Of a stretch of 64,000 nucleotides of DNA, positions 42,884 through 52,369 are shown piece after piece. The stretch covers positions 47,192 to 111,191 of the forward strand of contig JAFUKH010000085.1 of the NCBI GenBank assembly GCA_017467845.1, in the 5' to 3' direction. Every line of letters starts with the position of its first letter. The first letter of the stretch is position 1. The stretch comes from Lachnospiraceae bacterium. Lineage in GTDB: Bacteria; Bacillota; Clostridia; Lachnospirales; Lachnospiraceae. The notes beneath the pieces are model-generated. The model saw only the letters and a list, made by a program, of their open reading frames with translations, did not search any database and was not told the DNA's origin. A program made the translations under genes and the position numbers.

Positions 42884-45379
42884 TTACGCTATGTCGTATA
42901 CCGACCTTACTCTAAACTTCTTCGCGCTTCCTTCCACAATCTCTACCGTCCTACTTCCCGGATTCATATCAAAGAAGTTATCCGACAGTCTCACATCACC
43001 ATCGATGCCCTCAATTTCCACCATTCCGGCATAAGCCTTGGCAGTAACGGTGATGTGATTTTCTTCCACAAAAACCTCGAGCTGTGGGTCTTCATAAGCA
43101 AAGTGCTTCGGTGCGGTAAACAGGCAAGTTCCCTCAGAAACCACTTCTCCATTCACTTCGTAAGCATAACTGAAATACACGCTAAGTTCATCATACTCAG
43201 AGAAATCCAGCTTCTCCATCCACTCCGAGGAAAGCGGGGCCACTGTCAAAGCCTGCTGCCCGGAGAGAATGACTTCCCCGGACGGATTGCGTAGCGACCA
43301 TTTCACCTGTCCATGTACCATTTCCATGGTCTCGTTGCATACGCAAAGTCTTGCAGACTTCTCGATTTCCTTGGGTTCTGCAATGGGATGGGGTCTTTCC
43401 GACAGCTCACCCACCTCCTCGCAGGAAATCATCACCGGCGAGAAAGCTCGCTTCTCTGCATAGTGAAGTGCCTTCCAGCGTCCGAAGTAATCAATACTTG
43501 CCCAGGATGCCACCGGCCAGATATCATTCAGCTGCCATACCACAGCCCCCATACACTGCCCCCTGTGGCGTCTGAAATGCTCCACACCATACGAAATAGC
43601 CTGCGCCTGCAAAAGCTGGGAAGCATATAATAAATGGTCGAAGTCCTTAGGATAAAGGAAAGTAGCAGAGATATAATTCAAAATCTTGCCGTTCGCCGCT
43701 GTATTTCTCTGGTGCATCTCCATCACACGGGAGAAGATATTGCGATCCTTCGGTTCCGTAAAACTCTTCACCGTCTTTAAAGACGGAAAGGACTGAAAAC
43801 CGAACTCAGACAAATAACGGAATCGATATTTCCGAAAGTCCGTAAAAGGCTTATTACCGTGCCATACATCCCAATAATGGGCGTCTCCCCGGTTCTCATC
43901 CCAGGGATTATCGAAGTTTCCGCCGGAAGACGGTGAAGAAGGCCAGTAAAAGGTATTCGGATCCTCCTGCTTCATAATCTTCGGAATAATATATTCAAAA
44001 ATTTTTATATAATCATAGAACTGCTTCTGAGAAGGTTTCCAGCATTTATCCAAGACCTGGGTTTCCATCTCATTATTACCGCTCCAAAGTGCCAGACAGG
44101 CATGATGACGGATTCTACGTACATTCTCTGTAATCTCAGCAGTAATATTCTCCTCGAACTCCTCATTTAGTTCATAACTGGAGCAGGCAAACATGCAGTC
44201 CTGCCACACCAAAAGTCCAAGCTCATCACAGGCATCAAAGAAGAAATCATCCGGATAATAACCGCCACCCCACACGCGGATGGAGTTATAGTTAGCCGCT
44301 GCTGCATCCTCTAAAAGCTTTCTGGTACCCGACCGTGTCACTCTGGACAAAATATTATCCTCGGGAATATAGTCCGCACCCATGGCAAAGACAAGTACCC
44401 CATTTACCTTGTGGGCAAAGCGGTTGCCCCATTCATCAGCACCGGTATCCATCTCCATCACACGGAGACCAATTCTGCGCTTCCATGCATCCAGCACATT
44501 GCCCTCACTGTCCATGCACAGTACTTCCACCGTATACAAATGCTGCTCCCCATAACCTCTGGGCCACCAAAGCAAGGGCTTTTCAATGGTAATCAGCCCC
44601 TCCTCGTCCTGAGTATATTTTTGTCCGGTGGGGCTCTCTACCGTAATGGACACAGATACCTCCTCGTCCTCTCGGAGGATTTCCAAATCTACATCAAAAT
44701 CAAGAGTCACACGCTCTCCCTGCACCAAAAGCCTCTCCGGATTCTCCACCAGTGGCGTAAGCATCACATGCTCCTGGGTAATATACACACCATCAATCAG
44801 CGCAATATCCGCCACCTTCAGATACACATCTCTGAAAAATCCACAATCCGGTAATCTTGGCCCCCAATCCCAGCCAAACATACAATGAGCCTTACGAAGA
44901 TGAGGATACCCCTCCATGGCATCTCCTACCCCACCGGCATAGACCTTTGCATTTTCCTCTTTTATATACTTAACCGGGGAATGGAACAGTACGGACAAGG
45001 TATTCACTCCGGCCCATGCCAGTTCACGGATATCCATTTCCCATACGCGGTGCATATTGTAGGTCTGATTAATCAGCTCCCCATTAAGAAAGATGTCTGC
45101 CAACGTATCGATTCCGTCAAAGCACAGAAGCAGGCTATCTGCATTTAACATCTCCCGGGTAACCTCAAACTCCTTTTCAAAGACAAAATCATTGTCCATC
45201 AGCTTTAATGCCTTCAGCTCATTATCCCGATAAAACGGATCAGGCATCAGTCCATGCTCAAGGAGTGTACTGTATACACTCCCCGGCACATGGGTTTCTA
45301 CAAACTCCTCAGGGATGCCAAACACATTCTCCCCAAGGACCTTCATCTTCCAATTATCATTCAATAAAATTTTTTCCAT
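42884..45379 (-). CDS. Beta-mannosidase, glycoside hydrolase family 2
   Basis: An 831-residue GH2 enzyme that releases terminal beta-mannose. It has the sugar-binding jelly roll (HVPGSVYSTLLEHGLMPDPFYRDNE at about 30-54; FDGIDTLADIFLNGELI), Ig-like domain, and TIM barrel with the acid/base glutamate in LWSGNNEMETQ (about 413-423) and the nucleophile in YLSEFGFQSFPS (about 520). No signal peptide, so it acts in the cytoplasm on imported sugars. With nagA in the same gene set, the disaccharide Man-beta-1,4-GlcNAc of N-glycan cores is a reasonable substrate; this is inference. Confidence 0.9.
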   Translation of the reverse strand: MEKILLNDNWKMKVLGENVFGIPEEFVETHVPGSVYSTLLEHGLMPDPFYRDNELKALKLMDNDFVFEKEFEVTREMLNADSLLLCFDGIDTLADIFLNGELINQTYNMHRVWEMDIRELAWAGVNTLSVLFHSPVKYIKEENAKVYAGGVGDAMEGYPHLRKAHCMFGWDWGPRLPDCGFFRDVYLKVADIALIDGVYITQEHVMLTPLVENPERLLVQGERVTLDFDVDLEILREDEEVSVSITVESPTGQKYTQDEEGLITIEKPLLWWPRGYGEQHLYTVEVLCMDSEGNVLDAWKRRIGLRVMEMDTGADEWGNRFAHKVNGVLVFAMGADYIPEDNILSRVTRSGTRKLLEDAAAANYNSIRVWGGGYYPDDFFFDACDELGLLVWQDCMFACSSYELNEEFEENITAEITENVRRIRHHACLALWSGNNEMETQVLDKCWKPSQKQFYDYIKIFEYIIPKIMKQEDPNTFYWPSSPSSGGNFDNPWDENRGDAHYWDVWHGNKPFTDFRKYRFRYLSEFGFQSFPSLKTVKSFTEPKDRNIFSRVMEMHQRNTAANGKILNYISATFLYPKDFDHLLYASQLLQAQAISYGVEHFRRHRGQCMGAVVWQLNDIWPVASWASIDYFGRWKALHYAEKRAFSPVMISCEEVGELSERPHPIAEPKEIEKSARLCVCNETMEMVHGQVKWSLRNPSGEVILSGQQALTVAPLSSEWMEKLDFSEYDELSVYFSYAYEVNGEVVSEGTCLFTAPKHFAYEDPQLEVFVEENHITVTAKAYAGMVEIEGIDGDVRLSDNFFDMNPGSRTVEIVEGSAKKFRVRSVYDIA

Positions 45380-45395
45380 ACCTACTCTCCATCCA

Positions 45396-45429
45396 CAGAG
45401 GCGAGATACACTTCGCGAATCTCGCTCTG
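45396..45429 (-). other. Hairpin in the spacer before the mannosidase gene
   Basis: CAGAGGCGAGAT (45396-45407) pairs with ATCTCGCTCTG (45419-45429), 11 pairs with one bulge. It lies between the ABC ATPase stop and the mannosidase ribosome binding site with no T tract; it may stabilise or partition the operon mRNA. Confidence 0.55.
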
Positions 45430-45444
45430 ATTAGCGCTCGTCAA

Positions 45445-46122
45445 CTATCCCCGGCTAAGCTCACCCTGTTCCATCTCAAAGACATAGTCACCGGCATCCA
45501 TAAGGCTGATATCGTGAGTGGTCATAATAATGGTAACCCCTTCTTTTGCCACCATCTCCTTAAAAAGGTTCACTACCGATACCGCAGTGGCGGAGTCCAG
45601 CTCGCCGGTAGGTTCATCCGCAAAGATTATCTGTGGTCTGTGAGCCATGGCTCTTGCAATGGCAACCCTCTGCTGCTCACCACCGGACATTTCCTGAGGC
45701 ATATGGTGCATACGACTGCCAAGTCCCACCATTTTCAAACACTCCGTGGCACGTTCCTTACGCCCTTTCTTCACTCCGGCAAGTCTTAAGGAAAACTCTA
45801 CATTCTCCAGCGCCGTCATCATCGGTATCAACGATACTGACTGGAAAATAAAACCAATCTTCTCCCGGCGCAGCTTTTCCCTCTTGCCTTCAGACATGGC
45901 CGTAATCTCTTTATCACCGATCCACACCTTTCCACCGGTAGGCATATCCAATGCACTGAGGATATTGAGGAGCGTGGTCTTACCGGAGCCGGAACGCCCC
46001 TTTAAGACAGTCAGACTCTTCTCCGGGATTTCAAAGGACACACCCTTCAGCGCCATAAATCCCTCTTTGCCGCCACCCGGAACGGGGAAGCTTCTTACAA
46101 CATTTTCTGCTTTAATCATCAT
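45445..46122 (-). CDS. ABC transporter ATPase, MacB/LolD type
   Basis: A 225-residue ATPase of the type 7 (mechanotransmission) ABC family. Walker A is GRSGSGKTT (about 41-49), the Q loop FQSVSLIP, the signature MSGGEQQRVAIARA, Walker B IIFADEPTGELD and the switch THDIS. It is two bases after the FtsX-type permease gene, its membrane partner. Such systems move no substrate through the bilayer but work envelope lipids, peptides or lipoproteins. Confidence 0.92.
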   Translation of the reverse strand: MMIKAENVVRSFPVPGGGKEGFMALKGVSFEIPEKSLTVLKGRSGSGKTTLLNILSALDMPTGGKVWIGDKEITAMSEGKREKLRREKIGFIFQSVSLIPMMTALENVEFSLRLAGVKKGRKERATECLKMVGLGSRMHHMPQEMSGGEQQRVAIARAMAHRPQIIFADEPTGELDSATAVSVVNLFKEMVAKEGVTIIMTTHDISLMDAGDYVFEMEQGELSRG

Positions 46123-46124
46123 AA

Positions 46125-48893
46125 TTAATCCTCCCCTAACTTCAACGCCTTGGTAATATTCATCTTAGAAACAATACGAGCAATAACAATAAGACAAATC
46201 ACCATTACAATACCGATTGCCACAAACAGCTGCACCAAATCACTCTGATTGGTAATCAGTTCCAACGGAAGCACCTGATTCTCTGCTGCATAAGCATTCT
46301 GAATCATGGGCACGAACAGTCTCGAGCCCACAAAGCCCACCAGCGCACCTGCCAAAATCGCATATAAACCACAGAAAATCTGCTCCAGAATCAGCATTCT
46401 GGTAATCTCTGTCTTCTTCATACCCATGGCTCTAAGTACACCGAAAAGAAGCTCTCTGGAACGAATGGACAAAATGAAGTAAATCAAATATCCCACACCG
46501 CAAAGTACAAGAACAATCATAAAGCTCATGGTAAGGATGCCATTGGTTCCCTGGAACAAGGTATCACTTCTAAGATCCTCATATATCACATCCAAATCCT
46601 GGAACTTCATGAATTTCAGCTTCGGATTATCCTCAATAAACTGATATACGCCATCCGTGGATTCCCCAATGTCCATCCATATCTCGTACGGTCTGCTGGC
46701 AATTCGTGACTGCAACATTGCAAAGTTGGCAACCACCATGTAGCTTTCATTCTCCACTACCGTACCATCCTCATTCAGGGAGTAAACCGTCGGTTCATAA
46801 GAGGGCCAATAATTAAAGAACCCCTTGATGGTACAGCGAATCTTGGAATCTGCTGTAGGAATTTCATAAATATCCCCAACCTTCAGCCCCAGCTTGGTCA
46901 TAAAATTCTCAGATAAAAGAACTGCATACTCATCACTGGCAAGCACATTCAGATAATCATAAAAGTGGTATGGCAGAAGATCCTCCGGCATATTGGCAAT
47001 CTGCGCAAACTCGCCGGTATTGATACCTAAAATAGTCATTTTCTTGTTGTGGCGCACCATCTCTGCCTCATACCTAAGCACCTTTGTCACGTTCTCCACT
47101 TGGTCGATTACGGTATATCTGCCGAATTCAGGCTCTATATATACTGCGTCCTCACCCATACCCATTCGCCATACTTCCTTCAGTACCAAATCAGCACCAT
47201 TTACATAGGAAGCGTTGTGCTCCGCATTAGCTACAATGGTTCGTGCCACAGTGGTGCTGTGAATACCAAGAGCTACCGTAAGTACCATGAACAACATAAT
47301 AAATTCGGTCTTCTTGCCACCACGGATAGCATCTGTAAAGGACACATAGCTGCTTGGAGACATGCGCTTTCCTCGAATCAGAAAAATCAATTTCAAAATC
47401 CAAGGCTGGATTCGTACTGCCAAGAGTCCGCATCCCAGCAGGAATAAAGAAGAGCTTAAATAAAGTAGCGGATCAAGAGGTTCTCCCATGAGTACCTGCT
47501 GCATCATATTATCCTGATTCTGGGAAAAGCTATAATATCCGTAAAGAGAAATACCAATACAGATAAAGTCTAAAAACAGTTTTTTCCAAAGTGACTTTTT
47601 CCTCTGCGCCTTGGCCTGCTTCAAATGTACAATAGATACCCTGCTGTAACCGATTACGGGAAGAATGGTCAATAAAATCGTCAGAAGGATTGCTCCCCCT
47701 GCATAAACCACTACATCCTGGGAGAATTTGGGCTCCAGCACCTGGGTTCCCGCAAATACCATAAAGTCCGTAGATGTACCAATCAGACTACAAAGTACCT
47801 TTCCCAGTGGAATACCTACAGCTGCTCCCACGCCGCTTAAGATAATACTCTGAATGAGGTACATCCCCAATATCTGTCCCCGACCTGCACCACGGCTCTT
47901 CATAACAGAAATCTCATTCTGCTCCATGGTAAGCATCTGGGAGGAAATCATATAGATAAAGGCAACAAGCAGTGCCAATACGGGAATCTGTAAGATCAAA
48001 AGCGAAGTCTCTACCTTCTTGGCCTTTGCACTATAATTCTCAATAATACCCTCATAGGCATTCTCCAGAATCAAATCTCCGCCGCTTCCGTTTAACAGTT
48101 GCTGGGTTGCGTATACCAGTGATTTTACACCACTAGGTTCAATTTTTTCATAATCCATCTGGGCATAGATGGTTTTCTTCATACCAAGAGCCTTCTCATT
48201 CTCTTCACCGATACACAGCTCATGGAAGGTCTCTGTATCCATGAACACATCTCTGTCCATATCCTCCAAGCTACTTGCCCAGAAGGGATCCGCTGCATTC
48301 AGCTCCTTGAATATACCAACCACCTTAATCCTAATTGGGTCACCACTTTCCCAGGTCAGCTTGGTATATTCATACATCTCGTCCAACAGAATATCCATTT
48401 TGTCTGCAATGATATCCGAAGTAATGACCTCCACATACTCGCCATCAATTACTCCCGCTTCCGGTAAACGACCTGCAAAAACATCAATATAATCCGCCAA
48501 ATCCGTCACACTGGTGAGGCGCACCTTTCGGGAAACCTTCTCATCTCTGGGCGTTACCGGTGTAATCTCCGAAATAGTTGTACTAAGTATCTCAATCTCT
48601 CTATAAATCGGCACATTCAATTTTGCAAGAGATTGATCCGCATAGGTACGCAGCTGTTCATAGCTGGTACCGTCTTTTCCTTTTGTTCTGGTATGAGACA
48701 CCGCAAATGTAGCCGGCCAATCACCGGTCTGCTCACGGTACGCCTCAAACTCATCGCAGAGCATCCTCTGAAAGGACGCCCCTCTGTACATGGGATAGCT
48801 CACTGCTACCGCAATCAGCAAGATATTGCCAATCAGCAGACACAGTGCCATCCATTTTTTATGCATAATTTTCTGCCAAATCAAAGTAAGCAT
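46125..48893 (-). CDS. FtsX-type ABC permease, large
   Basis: A 922-residue permease with one helix at the N terminus (about 15-37), a large extracytoplasmic domain (about 40-275), then groups of helices around 285-440, 510-545 and 770-915 with a second extracytoplasmic domain between. The FtsX/MacB core is seen twice: EISVMKSRGAGRGQILGMYLIQ and LFGVLRAMGMKKTEITRMLILEQ. The duplicated core means one chain may serve as both halves of the permease. It is encoded with three adaptor lipoproteins and an ATPase. Confidence 0.88.
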   Translation of the reverse strand: MLTLIWQKIMHKKWMALCLLIGNILLIAVAVSYPMYRGASFQRMLCDEFEAYREQTGDWPATFAVSHTRTKGKDGTSYEQLRTYADQSLAKLNVPIYREIEILSTTISEITPVTPRDEKVSRKVRLTSVTDLADYIDVFAGRLPEAGVIDGEYVEVITSDIIADKMDILLDEMYEYTKLTWESGDPIRIKVVGIFKELNAADPFWASSLEDMDRDVFMDTETFHELCIGEENEKALGMKKTIYAQMDYEKIEPSGVKSLVYATQQLLNGSGGDLILENAYEGIIENYSAKAKKVETSLLILQIPVLALLVAFIYMISSQMLTMEQNEISVMKSRGAGRGQILGMYLIQSIILSGVGAAVGIPLGKVLCSLIGTSTDFMVFAGTQVLEPKFSQDVVVYAGGAILLTILLTILPVIGYSRVSIVHLKQAKAQRKKSLWKKLFLDFICIGISLYGYYSFSQNQDNMMQQVLMGEPLDPLLYLSSSLFLLGCGLLAVRIQPWILKLIFLIRGKRMSPSSYVSFTDAIRGGKKTEFIMLFMVLTVALGIHSTTVARTIVANAEHNASYVNGADLVLKEVWRMGMGEDAVYIEPEFGRYTVIDQVENVTKVLRYEAEMVRHNKKMTILGINTGEFAQIANMPEDLLPYHFYDYLNVLASDEYAVLLSENFMTKLGLKVGDIYEIPTADSKIRCTIKGFFNYWPSYEPTVYSLNEDGTVVENESYMVVANFAMLQSRIASRPYEIWMDIGESTDGVYQFIEDNPKLKFMKFQDLDVIYEDLRSDTLFQGTNGILTMSFMIVLVLCGVGYLIYFILSIRSRELLFGVLRAMGMKKTEITRMLILEQIFCGLYAILAGALVGFVGSRLFVPMIQNAYAAENQVLPLELITNQSDLVQLFVAIGIVMVICLIVIARIVSKMNITKALKLGED

Positions 48894-48909
48894 TTTATCG
48901 GCCCCCGCG

Positions 48910-50097
48910 TTAGTTGTTATAAATCAAAATGGATGTCCCTTCCTTCAGGCCATCATATACCCAGTAATACTCTGTGTTGTTTCCACCGGACAAAAATTGG
49001 GTTTTCTCCAGCGATCCATCCTCATGCAGAACAGTCACAAAATGTTTGCCATTGTCATTGGTTACCGCATCAAAAGGAACCAAAAGTACATCTTTCATTA
49101 CATTAGTGATTGCCGTAACGTAAAACGGACCTGAGGAAAGTACTTCATAAGGTTCTATACTGGTCTCAATATAGGTAATCTCTTTGTTCCAGCCGCTCCC
49201 CAGTGCTTTACCGTTAGTTGATACTACCTTTGCCCCAAACTCCTGTGCTTTGATATTTCTTCCGACAAGAAAGGTCACTTCGTTGCCGTAAGCATAGTGG
49301 GAAAGAGCATCCCCGAAGCCCATATATATCTGATCCGTAGGAATAATCTTGGCCACCATATCACCGTTTTCCAGCTTTGTTCCGCCAAGTTCTCTGTTCA
49401 CCTCAATCACAATACCATCCGTAGGTGCCACAATCTGAGTCATATTCATCAGCTCTTTCAGCTCTTCAATCTGCTCTTCATAGCTTTCAATCTGCTTCAG
49501 ATAGTTCTGCTCCTGTCTTGCAAAATCCAGCTCCGCCTGGTAGAACTCTATGCGGTCAATTTTGCCCGGAAGCTCATATACGCTGATTTCCTGTCTGGCT
49601 TCTTCATGAGATGTTTCAAACTCCGTCTTATACTCGTTGTAGCGTTCCTTCACCCTGGTAAGCTTAAGCTCCAACTCTTCCAGATCCAGCTCATTGGTTT
49701 CCATGGAAACTGTAGCAAGAACGTCTCCCTTTTCCACAAAGGCATACCTCTCTGCCACCATCTGCACCAGTCGCATGGTTCCGCTGCTGTACTCCGCACG
49801 AACCACCGTAGTCTCCATGACGTTCACATCTGCAGAAAAGGCTGCAGATTCCGTCTGAAAGTCACCATACACTAATGTATATACTTCGTATCCGTTGAAG
49901 GTCTGTTTATCCGAGCCATCGTCCTCTAACGCCTTTATGTCCAGATAGTCCTCTTTCTGTGCCTGAATCACCACATCCGTACCTGCATCGGTAAAGAACG
50001 AATTTCCGCCGCTGCAACCGGTAAGTCCCAGCATCAGGGCAAACATGAGAGGAAGTGTTTTTTTCAAGTAAAGTTTTCTAGTCAAGATATACCTCAT
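48910..50097 (-). CDS. HlyD/MacA-like adaptor lipoprotein 3
   Basis: A 395-residue membrane-fusion-type adaptor. A lipoprotein signal ends at the lipobox LGLTGC (Cys near 28). Then come a beta region, a coiled coil (about 135-225, rich in Glu/Leu) and a barrel with APTDGIVIEVNRELGGTKLENGDMVAKI, the lipoyl-like half. It is the third in a row of such genes and overlaps the preceding one by 20 bases. The three share layout but little sequence, so they are not recent duplicates. Confidence 0.82.
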   Translation of the reverse strand: MRYILTRKLYLKKTLPLMFALMLGLTGCSGGNSFFTDAGTDVVIQAQKEDYLDIKALEDDGSDKQTFNGYEVYTLVYGDFQTESAAFSADVNVMETTVVRAEYSSGTMRLVQMVAERYAFVEKGDVLATVSMETNELDLEELELKLTRVKERYNEYKTEFETSHEEARQEISVYELPGKIDRIEFYQAELDFARQEQNYLKQIESYEEQIEELKELMNMTQIVAPTDGIVIEVNRELGGTKLENGDMVAKIIPTDQIYMGFGDALSHYAYGNEVTFLVGRNIKAQEFGAKVVSTNGKALGSGWNKEITYIETSIEPYEVLSSGPFYVTAITNVMKDVLLVPFDAVTNDNGKHFVTVLHEDGSLEKTQFLSGGNNTEYYWVYDGLKEGTSILIYNN

Positions 50098-51268
50098 CTC
50101 CTTCCTTCAGGCCGCCTGTGACCTCATAATGCATGGTGTCATACAGTCCCACCTGAATGAACACCTTTTCTTTATCATCACCATTCTTTATGTAACAATA
50201 CTTCCTGCTTCCGTCCTGATGTACTGCAATTCCCGGCACCTTCAGCACATTTTCCTTCTTCTCCTCAGTAAGTACAATCAGTGCAAACATTCCATGACTT
50301 ATCTCATCTACCGGTTCAATCTCATAGGTAGAGTAGGGCGTTTCTCCCTTTTTCAAAATGGCATAATACACTTCCTCGTCCATAGGAACATAGGTAAGAG
50401 GATACTCCTTACCATTGATAAATGCAGTAACGCCCAATGCATCATCCATATCCTTTTGGCTCACATATTCTCCCACCACCTGATACTTAGTGGTATCTGA
50501 GATTGCAATATACGCCTTCTGTCCGGTCACTCTGTCTCCGCAGGCAAGAGGTTGCATGGAAGTAATCACACCATCAAAAGGCGCCATAATCCGATTACTG
50601 GTCAGCTTCGCCTTATATTCCTTCAGTTTCTCCTGCAAATAAGGGAGTGCAATTTCATAGTCCTCTGTCAAATGCTTCATCTCAAGATCCAGCCTACGAA
50701 TCTGTTTATCCCACTGCCCTGCCTGTATACAAAGCTGTGTGTATCGATCCGTCATATAAGGTTCCACTTCCAGCTGGTCATAAACCATCTGCAGTTCCGT
50801 TTCCGCAATATCCTGACTGTTAACCTTGGTCTGCATATTATAATTGTAGGTAGCCGTCAGTTCATCAATCTGATTCTGATAATTCTCTACCTGTTCCTTG
50901 GCATCTCCTACATCTGTAGTTGCCAGTAGCTGCCCCTCTTCAACACGTTCCCCCAGTGTCACCTTATAATCCAAAAAAATACCGTCCTCCGGGAACACCA
51001 GCTCCTCTACGTAGGGTGTAATCACTCCATCGAACAGACTTCTGCGAATTACGTCGCCATACTCTACCTTGGAGGTCTGTTCTTCCGTCAAAGGGTTCAT
51101 CTCCACATTCTTTACCGTCACTTCTGCTGATGCCTCCCGACTATCTTCGCAGGCACACAACGAAATACAGCACAAAAGCCCTGCGACAATTACTGTCCCA
51201 AGGCGTTTTCTTCTATACATATGTAACCTCATTTTATCCATTTTCCCCATTCCAGTTTGTCTCTCCAT
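50078..51268 (-). CDS. HlyD/MacA-like adaptor lipoprotein 2
   Basis: A 396-residue adaptor with a lipobox SLCAC. The ATG 16 codons in (MYRRKRLGTVIVAGLLC) has GAGG at ideal spacing and gives a compact lipoprotein signal, so the true start may be at 51220. Features are the lipoyl-like half LVFPEDGIFLDYKVTLGERVEEGQLLA, a coiled coil (about 120-195) and APFDGVITSMQPLACGDRVTG. It lies six bases after adaptor 1. Confidence 0.82.
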   Translation of the reverse strand: MERQTGMGKMDKMRLHMYRRKRLGTVIVAGLLCCISLCACEDSREASAEVTVKNVEMNPLTEEQTSKVEYGDVIRRSLFDGVITPYVEELVFPEDGIFLDYKVTLGERVEEGQLLATTDVGDAKEQVENYQNQIDELTATYNYNMQTKVNSQDIAETELQMVYDQLEVEPYMTDRYTQLCIQAGQWDKQIRRLDLEMKHLTEDYEIALPYLQEKLKEYKAKLTSNRIMAPFDGVITSMQPLACGDRVTGQKAYIAISDTTKYQVVGEYVSQKDMDDALGVTAFINGKEYPLTYVPMDEEVYYAILKKGETPYSTYEIEPVDEISHGMFALIVLTEEKKENVLKVPGIAVHQDGSRKYCYIKNGDDKEKVFIQVGLYDTMHYEVTGGLKEGDEVYLD

Positions 51269-51274
51269 GCTGTC

Positions 51275-52369
51275 TTATACTATAACGTAATCGCCTTCCT
51301 CCAGACCGGAAATCACTTCTACCACATCAGATCCCCAAAGCCCCAATTCAACGAACTGCATACGGCGAATCCCCTCCTCATCCAGAATATAAACATAATA
51401 ATTCTCACCGGAGGAGTGAATAGCATCCTTATCTACCGTTAAGACATTCTGCTTTTCTTCTGTACATATTTCAATGGTACCGGTGGTAATATTGTAAGGG
51501 TCATAGTCCTGATCCAAAAGCTTAAAATAAATTTTGTCCTTCCAATCCTCAAAAAGCACAGGCTCTACCGAATACTCTCTCATAGCCTTTCCCAGACCAC
51601 ATACAATAGTGTATGTCTGGGACTTATCCAGATAAGGAATCACCTCTATATCATCGGAGCAAAAATAACAGCTGTTTTCATCATAGATGGTAACCACCTT
51701 TTCTCCCTTATTGGTTGGCGTGTTCTCCAAATCTGACTTTAGGAAGTTAACTATACCGTCTATAGGCGCATAAAGAGTTCCCTTCTCCACATAATCCTTT
51801 GCCTCCTCCAGACGCTTCTCCTGAAGGTAAATATTATCTTCTGCATCAATTATTGCATTTTTATAATTTTCTTCGATATTTTGCAAGTTTTCCTTCATGT
51901 TTTTTTCGTCGTCTTCCTTCATATGTGTGTAGGAAAAATCAATTTTTGCCTGCTCAACATCAAACTCTTTTGTCTCCAGAAGCTGCTGATAATTTAGCTT
52001 GGTAACTGCCAGCTGATACTCCAATTCATCCACCTTATTCTTAGCGGTTTCCACATCCACACTAACCAGCTTATCTCCCTTCTTTACCACATCACCCTTT
52101 TCCACATACACATCGGTGATAACTTCCTTATCAATAGCGAAGGACAGCTCAATCTCCTCCGTCTGGGAATAGATACATTTAATCTCCAGTACCTGAGCCA
52201 CGTCCCCCTTTACTACCGGCGACATCTCATAAGTAATCTGACTTTCCTCTTCGGCCTCCAGAACGATTTCCTTATTTACCTGTTCTTCCTGACCGCAGCC
52301 GCTAAGGGTTACACTAAAAAGAAGAGGTATGATGCATGCCAATGTTCTCTTTACATCCCGTCTTTTCAA
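51275..52369 (-). CDS. HlyD/MacA-like adaptor lipoprotein 1
   Basis: A 364-residue adaptor: signal peptide and lipobox TLSGC (Cys near 25), lipoyl-like half TDVYVEKGDVVKKGDKLVSVD, coiled coil of Glu/Asn-rich heptads (about 115-195), then YAPIDGIVNFLKSDLENTPTNKGEKVV. Its ATG overlaps the ptsI stop in an ATGA, so the transport genes are translationally coupled to a sugar phosphotransferase gene, an unusual join. Confidence 0.82.
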   Translation of the reverse strand: MKRRDVKRTLACIIPLLFSVTLSGCGQEEQVNKEIVLEAEEESQITYEMSPVVKGDVAQVLEIKCIYSQTEEIELSFAIDKEVITDVYVEKGDVVKKGDKLVSVDVETAKNKVDELEYQLAVTKLNYQQLLETKEFDVEQAKIDFSYTHMKEDDEKNMKENLQNIEENYKNAIIDAEDNIYLQEKRLEEAKDYVEKGTLYAPIDGIVNFLKSDLENTPTNKGEKVVTIYDENSCYFCSDDIEVIPYLDKSQTYTIVCGLGKAMREYSVEPVLFEDWKDKIYFKLLDQDYDPYNITTGTIEICTEEKQNVLTVDKDAIHSSGENYYVYILDEEGIRRMQFVELGLWGSDVVEVISGLEEGDYVIV

